NCBI GenBank assembly: GCA_964471915.1
Contig: CAYYID010000001.1
Location: 248,001 to 312,000, forward strand
Length of the DNA stretch: 64,000 nt
Direction of reading: 5' to 3'
Origin: JAIEPW01 sp964471915
Lineage (GTDB): Bacteria; Acidobacteriota; Terriglobia; Bryobacterales; Bryobacteraceae
The notes under the pieces were generated by a model. It had not been told where the DNA came from and ran no database searches. It saw only the letters and a list, made by a program, of their open reading frames with translations. Of this stretch, positions 52,879-61,687 are shown in pieces (the first letter of the stretch is position 1; every line of letters starts with the position of its first letter). The position numbers were made by a program, and so were the translations under genes.

Positions 52879-53424
52879 CTACCACTGGTAGCCGATGCCG
52901 AACGACACGCGGAACTGCGCGATCGGCGGCTCGATGCCACCCTGGGTGTCGCCCGCGCCGATGTAGACGCGCGCCTCGGGACGCAGGAACCAATGCTCGT
53001 TGAGGAAGGCCTTCAAGCCGAAGCCGGGAGTGATGGCAAACCCGCTGGTGGAACCGCGGACCTCGGTGCGTCCGGCGCCTACGCGGACAGAGTAACGCAT
53101 CCCGCCCGCGCCGGCGACCAGATACGGCTGCACCCGGCCGCGCCGCATGTGCCACAGCGCGTTCCCCGTGTAGAACTGGCCGTTCCCCTCGAACGGAAAC
53201 CCGCCGATGGTGCGGCTGTTTCGGAAGGCATTGACGTCGAACTCCAGCGCCAGCCCGTTCCGGAATCGCCGCGTCAAGCTGCCGCCCCCGGCGACCCCGT
53301 TGCCAAGGGAGCCTTCGTCGCCGCCGACGAATCCGATTCCCACCTGCCCGCTGACTTCGAACCGCTTGTTGTAGTCCTGTGCCTGGGCGGCGGCCGCGAG
53401 GACCAACAGAATCAGAATCCGCAT
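52879..53424 (-). CDS. Outer-membrane beta-barrel protein (OmpA-like eight-strand type)
   Basis: 181 residues from ATG 53424 with signal peptide (MRILILLVLAAAAQAQ). Alternating amphipathic strands (FEVSGQVGIGFVGG, NGLALEFDVNAFRNS, VQPYLVAGAGGMRYSVRVG, HWFLRPEARVYIG) end in an aromatic C-terminus (VSFGIGYQW), the sign of an outer-membrane barrel recognised by BamA. Length fits an eight-strand porin-like or OmpX-type protein. Upstream 184 bp up to the next gene holds nothing recognisable. Confidence 0.83.
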   Translation of the reverse strand: MRILILLVLAAAAQAQDYNKRFEVSGQVGIGFVGGDEGSLGNGVAGGGSLTRRFRNGLALEFDVNAFRNSRTIGGFPFEGNGQFYTGNALWHMRRGRVQPYLVAGAGGMRYSVRVGAGRTEVRGSTSGFAITPGFGLKAFLNEHWFLRPEARVYIGAGDTQGGIEPPIAQFRVSFGIGYQW

Positions 53425-53608
53425 ACCTGACTCCAACCCTACAACATTGCAGATTCTGGAACAGCCCCTTCCGTCCCAGCCCCGGTAACGCGAATGACCT
53501 ACTTGCCCTCACGGAAACCGCGTTCGGATGCCGGGCTTCCGCGAATTCGGCCGGCAGTTCCGGGATCGCCGTGGACAAGAACCTGGTGGGCAGGACCCCG
53601 CCGCCGGC

Positions 53609-54190
53609 TTACGGATTGGCGGCGATCTCGCGCTCGATGCTCTTGACGATGTCGTCGAGGGCGATGGTCTCGATAAACGGCTCGCCGTTCACCAGCACGG
53701 TGGGCGTTTTGGCGATGCCGCGCGCGACGCCGTCCTGGTAGTCCGCCTCCACCAGCGCGGCGAGCTTCGGGTCCGCGAGCGCGGCCACTGCGGCGGCGGG
53801 ATCCACGCCGTGGGCCTTGGCGAACCGGGCCAGCGCCGCCTCGAAGCCCTCCAGGGTGATCTCGTTCCGGCGCTCCAGCGTTTCCTTGCGATAGGCGACC
53901 GCGAGTTCCGGCTTCAGACTCTGAAAATAGCGGGCCGCGATTGCGGCACGGCGCGCCCAGGCATGCTTGGCGAGCGGGAAGTCGCGGTGCTCGAAGGCGG
54001 CTTTCGCGCCGAAGCGCGGCAACAGGTCGGAGTCCAGCAGCCTGCGGAACGTGGCGCAGTCGCCGCACTGCAGGTCTTCGTAGATGACGATCCGCACCGC
54101 GCTCTGGGGGTTGCCCTCGACTAAGTGATCGGCGGCAAAGGCCCTGGCTGCCGCCAAACAAGCCGCCGCCAGAAAGGGGAACGTCTTCAT
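53609..54190 (-). CDS. DsbA-like exported thioredoxin domain protein
   Basis: 193 residues with signal peptide (MKTFPFLAAACLAAARAFAA). Thioredoxin-fold active site C42-G-D-C45 in IVIYEDLQCGDCATFRRLL, helical insertion (about 85-150) and cis-Pro loop KTPTVLVNGEPF, as in DsbA/DsbG/BdbD-like proteins. Disulfide oxidation or isomerisation in the periplasm. It is the third gene of an operon with overlapping starts and stops (ATGA at 54187-54190). Confidence 0.88.
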   Translation of the reverse strand: MKTFPFLAAACLAAARAFAADHLVEGNPQSAVRIVIYEDLQCGDCATFRRLLDSDLLPRFGAKAAFEHRDFPLAKHAWARRAAIAARYFQSLKPELAVAYRKETLERRNEITLEGFEAALARFAKAHGVDPAAAVAALADPKLAALVEADYQDGVARGIAKTPTVLVNGEPFIETIALDDIVKSIEREIAANP

Positions 54191-55050
54191 GCCGTGCGCC
54201 GCCGCCGCAGTTGCTCGAGCAACTGCACGGCGACCTCCTTGCCGCGATCCAGCGCCTCGCCGTAAGCGGACTTGCGTTCGCCGCGCGAGAGCTTGTACCC
54301 CTGCCGGTACAGCGCGTCGAGGTACTGCCCGGCGACGAAAGTGCCCGCGTAGGCCACCGCCGCCTTAGGGATCAGCCCGCCGCCGAGCGGGATCTTGCCA
54401 ACCAACTGCCGCGCGACGGCGCGCCAGCCAAACGCGCCCGCGACGATCGCCCCGATCTCGGAGCGCTGTTCGGAATAGCCGACCGCATGGTCGTTCGCCG
54501 CGGCGATCAGAAACGCCAGGCGCGTCTGGTTCATCGTCAGGAACGCCGTGTCGGAGGCGAACTGGCCCACGGCCCAGGGCAAAGTGAGAACGCTGGGCAT
54601 CAGATCGGGCAGTGCGGTCGCCAGGCTGAACAGCGCGTTCTCGCGCGAAACTTCATGAATGAAGCGCCGCGTCACCACGTCGCGAAACGCGGGGAAGTTA
54701 CGCGCCAAAGGGAGCTTCAGGTCCGGCCGCGCGTCGAGCACCAGGTTGACGGTTTCCAGGGGCCGTTCGGCGATAAAGGGAAAGGCGTCCTTCGGCCGCA
54801 ACAGTTCCTCGTCCCAGAGGGCGATGTCGGCGGGCTGATGGCCGGTCTCGATCAGGCGCAGCGCTGCTTCCCTCCGGCGCGGGGAGATCCCCGGCGGACA
54901 CAGGAACGCCTCGATTCTGCGGTACGAGGCGGGGGTCGCCGCCGCCACCCGGATCCGCACCGGCTGCGCGGCGGCCTGCCGCACTTCCGACGGGTTGAGG
55001 CTCAGCAGCGCCTGCCGGATCTGCCCGAACGAGGTAATGGATCGGTTCAT
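54187..55050 (-). CDS. DUF697-like protein of unknown function
   Basis: 287 residues from ATG 55050, which overlaps the stop of the upstream gene. Helical throughout: an N-terminal DUF697-like region (SFGQIRQALLSLNPSEVRQA), a long middle with mostly amphipathic helices and a weakly hydrophobic stretch (SLATALPDLMPSVLTLPWAV), and a C-terminal GWRAVARQLVGKIPLGGGLI followed by AVAYAGTFVAGQYLDALYRQGY typical of the DUF697/YcjF-like group. Those proteins are often tied to GTPases, but none is present. The middle gene of the three-gene operon. Confidence 0.72.
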   Translation of the reverse strand: MNRSITSFGQIRQALLSLNPSEVRQAAAQPVRIRVAAATPASYRRIEAFLCPPGISPRRREAALRLIETGHQPADIALWDEELLRPKDAFPFIAERPLETVNLVLDARPDLKLPLARNFPAFRDVVTRRFIHEVSRENALFSLATALPDLMPSVLTLPWAVGQFASDTAFLTMNQTRLAFLIAAANDHAVGYSEQRSEIGAIVAGAFGWRAVARQLVGKIPLGGGLIPKAAVAYAGTFVAGQYLDALYRQGYKLSRGERKSAYGEALDRGKEVAVQLLEQLRRRRTA

Positions 55051-56465
55051 GTACGTCCGCGGCGGAACACCACCTTGAGCCGCTTCTGCCATTCTAAGCC
55101 CAAGCCGATGTACTCCACCTCCAAGGCGGACGCGAAGAACGTGAGAATGGTTTCATTCGCCGGATGGAACTCGATGGCGGGCGCGACGAGATAGAGCTTC
55201 GGCGGCACGCGCCGCAGTTCCAGGCCCGGGAAGTAGCCGTGCGCGGTGAAGTCGCCGCGCTGCAGGTGCCACTGCACGCGCATCCAGTAGTCGAGCGCCT
55301 GCAAGGGCAGGTGCAGGTCCTGGGTGGCTTTGAGTTCCAGCACCGCCAGGCGGCCGGAGCGGTCACAGGCGAGCAGGTCCATCACGCCGCGGTCGCCGGC
55401 GGTGAACTCGGGGACCTGCCCATAGACCGGGTCCGGCCGAAGCTCGGCGTCGATCTCCTCAAGATTCGCCCGCACCACGGATTCCAGCCATCTCTCGCGG
55501 CGGCGCGGCAGGGCCGGGCGCAGCGCGCCGATGCTCCGGCCCAGCGCGGCGGCCTCCCGCGCCGAGGCCGGTTTCCGGGCGGACACGCCGGCGGTGATCC
55601 CGCTGGCGGCCACCCGGGCGAACTCGATCCCCGCCACCGCGATGCCGGTGGAGCCGTCGCGGTGCCGCTGCGGCGCGGCTCCGGGAACCGCGAGCAATTC
55701 CTCCGGCACCGGAGCGAAGCCGCGCTGGCAAGGCTCCAGCCGGGTGTCGAGGTTCCCGAGGTCGGCCAGATCCACCGGCTCGGCGAAGCCCGAGGGCGAC
55801 TGCGCGAACACCTCGCAACGGACACCGATGAGATGGCGGATGCGCCAGCAGGTGGGCCCTTCCTCACCGCGCGGCACCAGCAGCACCAGGCGATCGATCT
55901 CGACTTGCCGCTCCCGCCGCCGCAGGTGGTCCAGCCACAGCAGGCCATAGGCCAGGGTGCCCGGGGCGTCACTGCCGGCGCTCACCGCCGCGATCCCGCG
56001 CCGGCCCTTCACCAGCAGCGCCCGGGGATGGGTGTCCGGCAGCGAACGCTCCAGATCGCGGCCGGCGGTGAGTTCGGACAACTGCCAGCCGGGGAACTGC
56101 CGCGCAAGGAAGGTGCCGAGCGCGTCGCGGTGCTTCAGCCGCTCGCTGCGGACCAGTACCGCGTGGTTCTCAGGCGCGGCCAGATCCGCCAGCGTCAAGG
56201 ATCCCTCGCGCTTGCCGAACAGCGCGACGGTCAGGTGCAGCCTGCCGCGCCCGGAAGTCCTCGCCGCGGTCACGCGGCGCACCAGGTGGCGCGACTCGCT
56301 CCAGGCGTGGATCTGCAGGCGTCCGCCGGCGTCCGTCAGTTCGTAGGAGCTTTCGGAAAGCGGGATGGGGTCCTCGCCGGGTTCGAACAGCACGGGCTCC
56401 CGGCACCGCGCGACGAAGTCGCGCACTTCGCGGCACAGCGCCTCGCTTCCGGTCCCCGGCGGCAT
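55047..56465 (-). CDS. Protein with a PD-(D/E)xK nuclease-like motif, function unknown
   Basis: 472 residues, no signal peptide. Around residues 360-395 the order Asp (GVMDLLACD) and then Glu-x-Lys (RLAVLELKATQD) fits the PD-(D/E)xK nuclease core, with a following YWMRVQWHLQRGDF helix. The first 350 residues have no clear family; strands such as AIVRVTAARTSGRGRLHLTV-type repeats and conserved WxxR turns are visible. First gene of the operon; its TGA overlaps the next ATG. Nuclease function is inferred from the motif alone. Confidence 0.72.
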   Translation of the reverse strand: MPPGTGSEALCREVRDFVARCREPVLFEPGEDPIPLSESSYELTDAGGRLQIHAWSESRHLVRRVTAARTSGRGRLHLTVALFGKREGSLTLADLAAPENHAVLVRSERLKHRDALGTFLARQFPGWQLSELTAGRDLERSLPDTHPRALLVKGRRGIAAVSAGSDAPGTLAYGLLWLDHLRRRERQVEIDRLVLLVPRGEEGPTCWRIRHLIGVRCEVFAQSPSGFAEPVDLADLGNLDTRLEPCQRGFAPVPEELLAVPGAAPQRHRDGSTGIAVAGIEFARVAASGITAGVSARKPASAREAAALGRSIGALRPALPRRRERWLESVVRANLEEIDAELRPDPVYGQVPEFTAGDRGVMDLLACDRSGRLAVLELKATQDLHLPLQALDYWMRVQWHLQRGDFTAHGYFPGLELRRVPPKLYLVAPAIEFHPANETILTFFASALEVEYIGLGLEWQKRLKVVFRRGRT

Positions 56466-56498
56466 CTGTAATTAAGTCGCCGCGGCGGCCGGAAGTTC

Positions 56499-56933
56499 TC
56501 AGGCCATTTCTTTGACCAGCTTGTCGAAAAACCGCTTGATCAGCATCTTGGCGGTGGAATCGATCAGCCGCTGGCCCACCGCGGCGAGCGTGCCGCCGAT
56601 CTGGACGTCGCCCTCGTAGTGGACCTCGGCGCCGGCTTCCACCGGCTTCAAATGCAGGCGTCCATCGCCTTTCATGAAGCCGATCTTGCCATTGCCCTCG
56701 ACGATCAGGCGGAACTCCGTCGGCGGATGGGGGTCGGCGATCGTCACCTTGCCCTCGAACGACCCGGACACGGTCGCCAGCACCATCTTCATCTTCATTG
56801 AGTACTGCTGCCCGCCCAGGTCCTCCAGGGACTCGATACCCGGCATGCACTTGGCGAGCAGCCCGGGATCCTGCAGCGCCTGGTACGAGCGCTCGACCGG
56901 GAACGGCAAGGTGTAGGATCCGGCGATCTTCAA
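56499..56933 (-). CDS. coxG: CoxG-like SRPBCC protein
   Basis: 144 residues from TTG, which overlaps the upstream stop (TTGA). SRPBCC/CoxG pattern: GSYTLPFPVERSYQALQDPG, LLAKCMPGIESLEDLGG, VSGSFEGKVTIAD and a C-terminal helix (RLIDSTAKMLIKRFFDKL). CoxG is thought to recruit CO dehydrogenase to the membrane or carry quinone. Last gene of the cox-like operon. Confidence 0.9.
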   Translation of the reverse strand: MKIAGSYTLPFPVERSYQALQDPGLLAKCMPGIESLEDLGGQQYSMKMKMVLATVSGSFEGKVTIADPHPPTEFRLIVEGNGKIGFMKGDGRLHLKPVEAGAEVHYEGDVQIGGTLAAVGQRLIDSTAKMLIKRFFDKLVKEMA

Positions 56934-57763
56934 GCCAGCGCCGCCCGGATCGCGCGCGCCGCGTACACGGCAGCCATATGGGACCGGTACTCGGCGGAAG
57001 CGTGGATGTCGGTGTTCGCGTCGACGCCCTCGGCCACCAGCGCCGCGGCCGTCGCCGCGTCCGCGCCGTTCAGCAGCGCCTGCTCGGCGTTCTTCGCCCG
57101 GTATGCCTTCGGGCCCAGCCCCGTGACGCCGATGCGCGCGAAGGTGACCTTGCCGCCGGACTTGCGGATCCGCGCGGCGATGCCCACGATCGCGTAACCC
57201 GAGGCCGGATGCACCATCTTCTGGTACGAGGTGCCCGTGCCCGCCTCTTCGATCGGAACCTTCACGGTGGTGATCAGTTCGCCCGGCTCCAGGGCTGTCG
57301 TGAACAGATCGATGAAGAAGTCCTCGCCGGTCACCGTGCGCGTGCCGCCGGGGCCGGCGATGTGGAACTCGGCATCGAGGGCCACCAGCGCCGCCGGATA
57401 ATCCGCCGCCGGATCCGCATGCGCCGCGCTGCCGCCGAGGGTGCCCACGTTGCGCACCTGGACGTCGCCGATCTCGGCCGCGGTCGCCGCCAGCAGCGGG
57501 CACTTGGTCCGCACCAGCGCCGAGGATTCCACGGCGTAGTGCGTGGTCATCGCGCCGACCTGCAGCGCGCCGCCGTCCTCGCAGATCCCGCTCAGCCCGG
57601 GGATCCGCGCGAGGTCCACCACCTGCTCGGGAGCGGACAGGCGCAGTTTCATCGCCGGGATGAGACTCATGCCGCCGGCCAGCGCCTTCGCGCCGCCGCC
57701 GATCGCCGCCAGCGCTTCGGCAAGAGTGGACGGAGTCGAGTATTCGAAGTTCTGCGCAATCAC
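56930..57763 (-). CDS. coxM: Molybdenum hydroxylase FAD-binding (medium) subunit, CoxM-like
   Basis: 277 residues from GTG overlapping the upstream stop (GTGA). FAD-binding type with ALAGGMSLIPAMKLRL near the N-terminus and QVRNVGTLGGSAAHADPAAD for FAD contacts, then the CoxM C-terminal domain. Transfers electrons from the iron-sulfur subunit to quinone or cytochromes. Confidence 0.92.
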   Translation of the reverse strand: MIAQNFEYSTPSTLAEALAAIGGGAKALAGGMSLIPAMKLRLSAPEQVVDLARIPGLSGICEDGGALQVGAMTTHYAVESSALVRTKCPLLAATAAEIGDVQVRNVGTLGGSAAHADPAADYPAALVALDAEFHIAGPGGTRTVTGEDFFIDLFTTALEPGELITTVKVPIEEAGTGTSYQKMVHPASGYAIVGIAARIRKSGGKVTFARIGVTGLGPKAYRAKNAEQALLNGADAATAAALVAEGVDANTDIHASAEYRSHMAAVYAARAIRAALA

Positions 57764-60099
57764 GCCCGCACCCCCTTGTGGATCACGCGCCACAGTTTCT
57801 CGGGCGCCAGCGGCATGTCCAGATGCTTCACGCCCAGCGGACTCAACGCATCCACCACCGAGTTCACCACCGCCGGCGACGCGCCGATCGTGCCCGCCTC
57901 GCCCACGCCCTTGACGCCCAGCGGATTCACCGGCGACGGCGTCTCCGTGTGCGAGCTTTCGAGCCACGGCATCATCGACGCCCTGGGCATGGCGTAGTCC
58001 ATGAACTCGCCCGAGAGCAACTGGCCGGAGTCGTCATACACGGCGTGCTCCCAGAGCGCCTGTCCCAGGCCCTGCGCCACGCCGCCATGCACTTGGCCGG
58101 ACACCAGCAGCGGGTTAATGATCTTGCCGCAGTCGTCCACCGCCACGTAACGTTTGATGTCCACGTGCCCGGTCTCCCGGTCCACTTCGGTCATCACAAT
58201 GTGCGCGCCGAACGGGAAAGTGAAGTTCGGCGGCTCCCAGAAGTGCGTCGACACCAGGCCCGGCTCGGTGTTGGGCGGCAAGCGCATCGCACGGTACGAG
58301 GCCCCGGCGATCTCGGCGAGCGTCACGCTCTTGCCGGTCTTGTTGCACGTGCAGACGCCGTCGCCGAAGCTCACGTCGTCCGAGTCGAGCAGCATCGCGC
58401 CGAAGCGCTTGATCTTACTCTTCAGATCCTGGCAGGCGAAGTACAGCGCCGTGCCGCCCACGGCGGTGTTCCGCGACCCGAAGGTCCCGATGCCGTACTG
58501 CACGATCGCCGTGTCGCCGTGCAGGATCAGCACGTCGTCCAGATCTACGCCGAGTTCGTCGGCGGCGATTTGCGCGAAGGTCGTCTCCTCGCCCTGCCCG
58601 TGCGGCGAGGAGCCGGTCATCACCGTTACCTTGCCCGATGGCTCGATCTTCACCGTCGCGCTCTCCCAGCCGCCCGCCGGCGTCGCCGGCGAGGGACCGA
58701 GCGCGCAGATCTCGCCGTACGTCGAGATGCCGATCCCCACCAGGCGGCCCTCGGCCCGCGCCGCCGCCTGTTCGGCGCGCGCCTTCGGGTAATCGAGCAC
58801 CTCCAGCGCCTTCTTCAGCGGCAGCGCGTAGTCGCCGGAATCGTAGGTCAGGCCGGTGGCCGTGAGGAACGGGAACTGTTCGTTCGCCACGAAGTTCTTG
58901 ATGCGGATCTCGGCCGGGTCCATCTTGAGTTCCACCGCCAGCATGTCCACGATGCGCTCGATCCCGTGCGTCGCTTCCGGGCGGCCCGCGCCGCGGTAGG
59001 CGTCCGTCGGCATGCAGTTGGTGAACGCGCCCACGATGTCCGCCGAGATGTTGCCAAACCGGTACAGGCCGGGGAGCATGATCACGCTCAAGGTCGGCAC
59101 CGCCGGCGTCAGCAACTGGTGATAGGCGCCGAGGTCCTGGATGATCTTTACCTTGAGCCCGAGGATCGTGCCGTCTCTTTTCGCGGCGATCTCGTAGAAG
59201 TCCACGTGGCCGCGGCCGTGCGTGGTGCAGAGGAAGTTCTCGCGCCGGCTCTCGATCCACTTCACCGGCTTGTTGATCTTCATGGAGACGAAGCCCATCA
59301 GGGCCTCTTCGGCGTAGACGTTCAGCTTCGAACCGAATCCGCCGCCCACCTCCGGCGCCACCACGCGAAACAGGTTCTCCGGCACGCCGAGCATGCCCGC
59401 CACCAGCGTCCGCACCAGGTGCGGGATCTGCGTCGAAGTCCAGATGGTCAGCGCCTTGTCGCCGGGTTTGAAGTCCGCCACGACACCCCGGGTCTCCATC
59501 GCCGCCGGAATCAACCGCTGCGACGTGATCCGCTGCTTAATGACGACGTCGGCCTCGGCGAAGGCCTTGTTCACGTCGCCGCCTTCCTGGTGGTACGTGA
59601 ACGCCACATTGTCCGGCCACTCGGGGTGCACCGCGGGCGCTCCGGGGGCGATCGCCTTCTCGGGATCCGCGACGGCGTCCAGCACCTCGTAGTCCACTTC
59701 GATCAGGTCCAGCGCGTCGCGGGCGATGTAGCGGTCTCCCGCGACCACTACCGCCACCGGATGCCCGACGAAGTACACCCGGTCCACCGCCAGGATGTGG
59801 TGGTGCGGCACGCGCAGCCCCGGCAGGGACGCTCCGCAGGGCACCGGACCCACGCCCTTGGTGTCCTCGCCCGTGAACACCGCGACGACGCCCAGGTGCT
59901 TCTTGGCCGCCTCCGTGTTGATCGACTTGATCTTCGCCGCGGCGTGCGGGCTCCGCAAGATCGCCGCGTAATGCATCCCGGGCAGCTTCAGATCGTCGAC
60001 ATACGTCGCCGTCCCGGTGATCAGCCGCGGGTCTTCCTTCCGCTTGATCGCCTTGCCGACCAGCGTGTCTTTTTTGGTGCGCGTGAGAGTGGTCGCCAT
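57760..60099 (-). CDS. coxL: Molybdenum-binding (large) subunit, form II CODH-like
   Basis: 779 residues of the xanthine dehydrogenase family. The active-site loop reads AYRGAGR at A367-R373, the form II signature; true form I CO dehydrogenases have AYxCSFR. Moco contacts are visible (GGGFGSKLN, PHGQGEETTFAQ, VAQGLGQALWE). Form II enzymes may oxidise CO slowly or act on other aldehydes or heterocycles. The gene order S-L-M-G matches cox operons, but coxD/E/F maturation genes are missing here. Confidence 0.92.
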   Translation of the reverse strand: MATTLTRTKKDTLVGKAIKRKEDPRLITGTATYVDDLKLPGMHYAAILRSPHAAAKIKSINTEAAKKHLGVVAVFTGEDTKGVGPVPCGASLPGLRVPHHHILAVDRVYFVGHPVAVVVAGDRYIARDALDLIEVDYEVLDAVADPEKAIAPGAPAVHPEWPDNVAFTYHQEGGDVNKAFAEADVVIKQRITSQRLIPAAMETRGVVADFKPGDKALTIWTSTQIPHLVRTLVAGMLGVPENLFRVVAPEVGGGFGSKLNVYAEEALMGFVSMKINKPVKWIESRRENFLCTTHGRGHVDFYEIAAKRDGTILGLKVKIIQDLGAYHQLLTPAVPTLSVIMLPGLYRFGNISADIVGAFTNCMPTDAYRGAGRPEATHGIERIVDMLAVELKMDPAEIRIKNFVANEQFPFLTATGLTYDSGDYALPLKKALEVLDYPKARAEQAAARAEGRLVGIGISTYGEICALGPSPATPAGGWESATVKIEPSGKVTVMTGSSPHGQGEETTFAQIAADELGVDLDDVLILHGDTAIVQYGIGTFGSRNTAVGGTALYFACQDLKSKIKRFGAMLLDSDDVSFGDGVCTCNKTGKSVTLAEIAGASYRAMRLPPNTEPGLVSTHFWEPPNFTFPFGAHIVMTEVDRETGHVDIKRYVAVDDCGKIINPLLVSGQVHGGVAQGLGQALWEHAVYDDSGQLLSGEFMDYAMPRASMMPWLESSHTETPSPVNPLGVKGVGEAGTIGASPAVVNSVVDALSPLGVKHLDMPLAPEKLWRVIHKGVRA

Positions 60100-60108
60100 G
60101 GTGTCCTC

Positions 60109-60573
60109 CTACTTCGCCGCCGCCGCCGCTTTCACCGCGTTGACGATGTGCTGGTAGCCCGTGCACCGGCAGATGTTGCCGTCCAGGCCGTGCCGGATCT
60201 CCTCATCGGTGGGGTTCGGATTCCGGTCCAGGATCTGCTTGCAGGCCATGATCATGCCCGGCGTGCAGAAACCGCACTGCAGCCCGTGCTCGTCCCAGAA
60301 CGCCTGCTGCATCTTGTCCAGCTTGCCGTTCTGCACAATCCCCTCGATGGTCGTGACGCTCTTGCCGTCGGCCTGCACCGCGAACATCGCGCAGCTCTTC
60401 ACCGCCTTGCCGTCCACGTGGACCGTGCAGGCGCCGCACAGCGAGGTCTCGCAGCCGATGTGCGATCCCGTCAGGTTCAGCACCTCGCGCAAATAGTGAA
60501 TCAGCAGTAACCGGGGCTCCACGTCGTGCGTGTAGGTCTGCCCGTTGACCGTCAGGGTGAGGCTTCGCGTCAT
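60109..60573 (-). CDS. coxS: Molybdenum hydroxylase iron-sulfur (small) subunit, CoxS-like
   Basis: 154 residues. The plant-type 2Fe-2S cysteines are C41, C46, C49 and C61; the second cluster is C100, C103, C135 and C137 (CGFCTPGM, CRCTGY). Passes electrons from Moco to FAD. First gene of the operon, nine bases before coxL. Confidence 0.95.
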   Translation of the reverse strand: MTRSLTLTVNGQTYTHDVEPRLLLIHYLREVLNLTGSHIGCETSLCGACTVHVDGKAVKSCAMFAVQADGKSVTTIEGIVQNGKLDKMQQAFWDEHGLQCGFCTPGMIMACKQILDRNPNPTDEEIRHGLDGNICRCTGYQHIVNAVKAAAAAK

Positions 60574-60689
60574 TCCGGCGGATCTCCCAGGTGAGGTTTC
60601 CAGCGGAGTGAGGATAGCAAAACCGCGCCCGGCGCGGGAAACCGCGACCGCTTGGCGATGACGGCCGTCCTTGCGATGATAGCGAGGGA

Positions 60690-61025
60690 ATGAACCTGCC
60701 CCTGGAAACCACGCCCGCCGCCGTGAAGCAGCGCCTCGACGCCGGCGAGAAGCTCCTCCTCCTCGATTGCCGCGAGCCGCACGAACACGCGCTCACCGCC
60801 ATCCCCGGCGCCGACTTCATCCCCATGCGCGAAATCCCCGCCGCGCTCCCGGACCTCGAAGCCAAGGCCGAAGCCGCCACCCTGATCGTCGTCTGCCATC
60901 ACGGCGTTCGCAGTCTGATGGTCGTCGACTGGCTGCGCGGGCAGGGGGTCCTGAATTGCCAGAGCCTGACCGGGGGCATAGACCGGTGGAGCCTCGAAGT
61001 GGACCCCGCGGTCGCCCGGTATTGA
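60690..61025 (+). CDS. Rhodanese domain protein
   Basis: 111 residues, a single rhodanese domain. Substrate-binding loop CHHGVRS with catalytic Cys69, preceded by LLLLDCREPHEHALTAIPGA. Single-domain sulfurtransferase (GlpE-like). Divergent from coxS and 32 nt before the toxin-antitoxin gene pair, whose own promoter begins inside the last bases of this gene. Confidence 0.9.
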   Translation: MNLPLETTPAAVKQRLDAGEKLLLLDCREPHEHALTAIPGADFIPMREIPAALPDLEAKAEAATLIVVCHHGVRSLMVVDWLRGQGVLNCQSLTGGIDRWSLEVDPAVARY

Positions 61026-61050
61026 CATCGTACGTATTCCAGCCTATACT
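61022..61050 (+). promoter_or_regulatory. Consensus sigma-70 promoter of the toxin-antitoxin pair
   Basis: TTGACA at 61022-61027 and TATACT at 61045-61050 with exactly 17 bp between them. The start of transcription should fall at about 61057-61058, which is the A of the antitoxin ATG, so the mRNA is expected to be leaderless. Confidence 0.8.
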
Positions 61051-61059
61051 CGTACGTAT
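61029..61059 (+). promoter_or_regulatory. Probable antitoxin operator: two CGTACGTAT repeats
   Basis: CGTACGTAT at 61029-61037 and again at 61051-61059, each containing the palindrome CGTACG. Centres are 22 bp apart (two helical turns), one in the promoter spacer and one over the start codon. This layout fits cooperative autorepression by a dimeric Phd-type antitoxin. Confidence 0.7.
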
Positions 61060-61315
61060 GAGTGCCGCGGCCCCTGCTTTGGCTCTGAACACCGTGACCG
61101 CTTCGCGGCTGCGGGAGAACGTCTACCAGATCCTCGACCAGGTGCTGGCCACCGGGGTTCCGGTCGAAGTGGTCCGCAAGGGACGGGTCCTGCGGATCGT
61201 CCCCGACCAGCCGGTTTCGAAGTTCAGCCGGCTGCCGCAGCGGGACTACATCGCCGGGGACCCCGAGGAGCTGGTCCATTCCGACTGGAGCGCGGAATGG
61301 AAGCCCCTGGTTTAG
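61058..61315 (+). CDS. Phd/YefM-type antitoxin
   Basis: 85 residues. N-terminal Phd/YefM-like DNA-binding fold (TVTASRLRENVYQILDQVL, VPVEVVRKGRVLRIVP) and a disordered toxin-binding tail (DYIAGDPEELVHSDWSAEW). Start set by the promoter position and ATG 61058. Overlaps the toxin gene by 19 bp. Confidence 0.9.
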   Translation: MSAAAPALALNTVTASRLRENVYQILDQVLATGVPVEVVRKGRVLRIVPDQPVSKFSRLPQRDYIAGDPEELVHSDWSAEWKPLV

Positions 61316-61686
61316 TCTTCCTCGATACCCACGTCGCGGTGTGGCTGGCCGCCGGCCACACCCAGGAATTCGGCCCCAAGGTTCGCCACGCGATCGATCA
61401 TAATGACCTGCTGATCTCGCCCGCGGTGTACCTGGAGCTCGAATACCTCTACGAGGTCAAGCGCATCAAAGTGCCCGCCGTGCGCATCTTCGGCGACCTG
61501 GCCCGCGACCTTGCGGTTCGCATCTGCGACCTGCCGTTCCAGAGCGTCGTCACGGCGGCCTCCACCGAGCGCTGGACCAAGGATCCTTTCGACCGCCTGA
61601 TCACGGGCCACGCCCGCGCCCGCGGCGCGCCCCTGATCACCAAGGACCAGAAAATCCGCAAGCATTACAAGCCGGCCCTCTGGTAG
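61297..61686 (+). CDS. VapC-type PIN domain toxin
   Basis: 129 residues. PIN-domain acidic residues D10 (FLDTHVAVWL), E47, D96/D99 (KDPFDRLI) and D117 (TKDQKI). An Mg-dependent ribonuclease that cleaves RNA, often tRNA, when freed from its antitoxin. It overlaps the antitoxin by 19 bp for coupled expression. Confidence 0.92.
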   Translation: MEAPGLVFLDTHVAVWLAAGHTQEFGPKVRHAIDHNDLLISPAVYLELEYLYEVKRIKVPAVRIFGDLARDLAVRICDLPFQSVVTAASTERWTKDPFDRLITGHARARGAPLITKDQKIRKHYKPALW

Positions 61687-61687
61687 A

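Noticed and set aside
57778..60510. 910-codon open frame antisense to coxL-coxS
   Set aside because: His/Arg-rich shadow with no motifs; the sense strand has complete molybdenum hydroxylase signatures.
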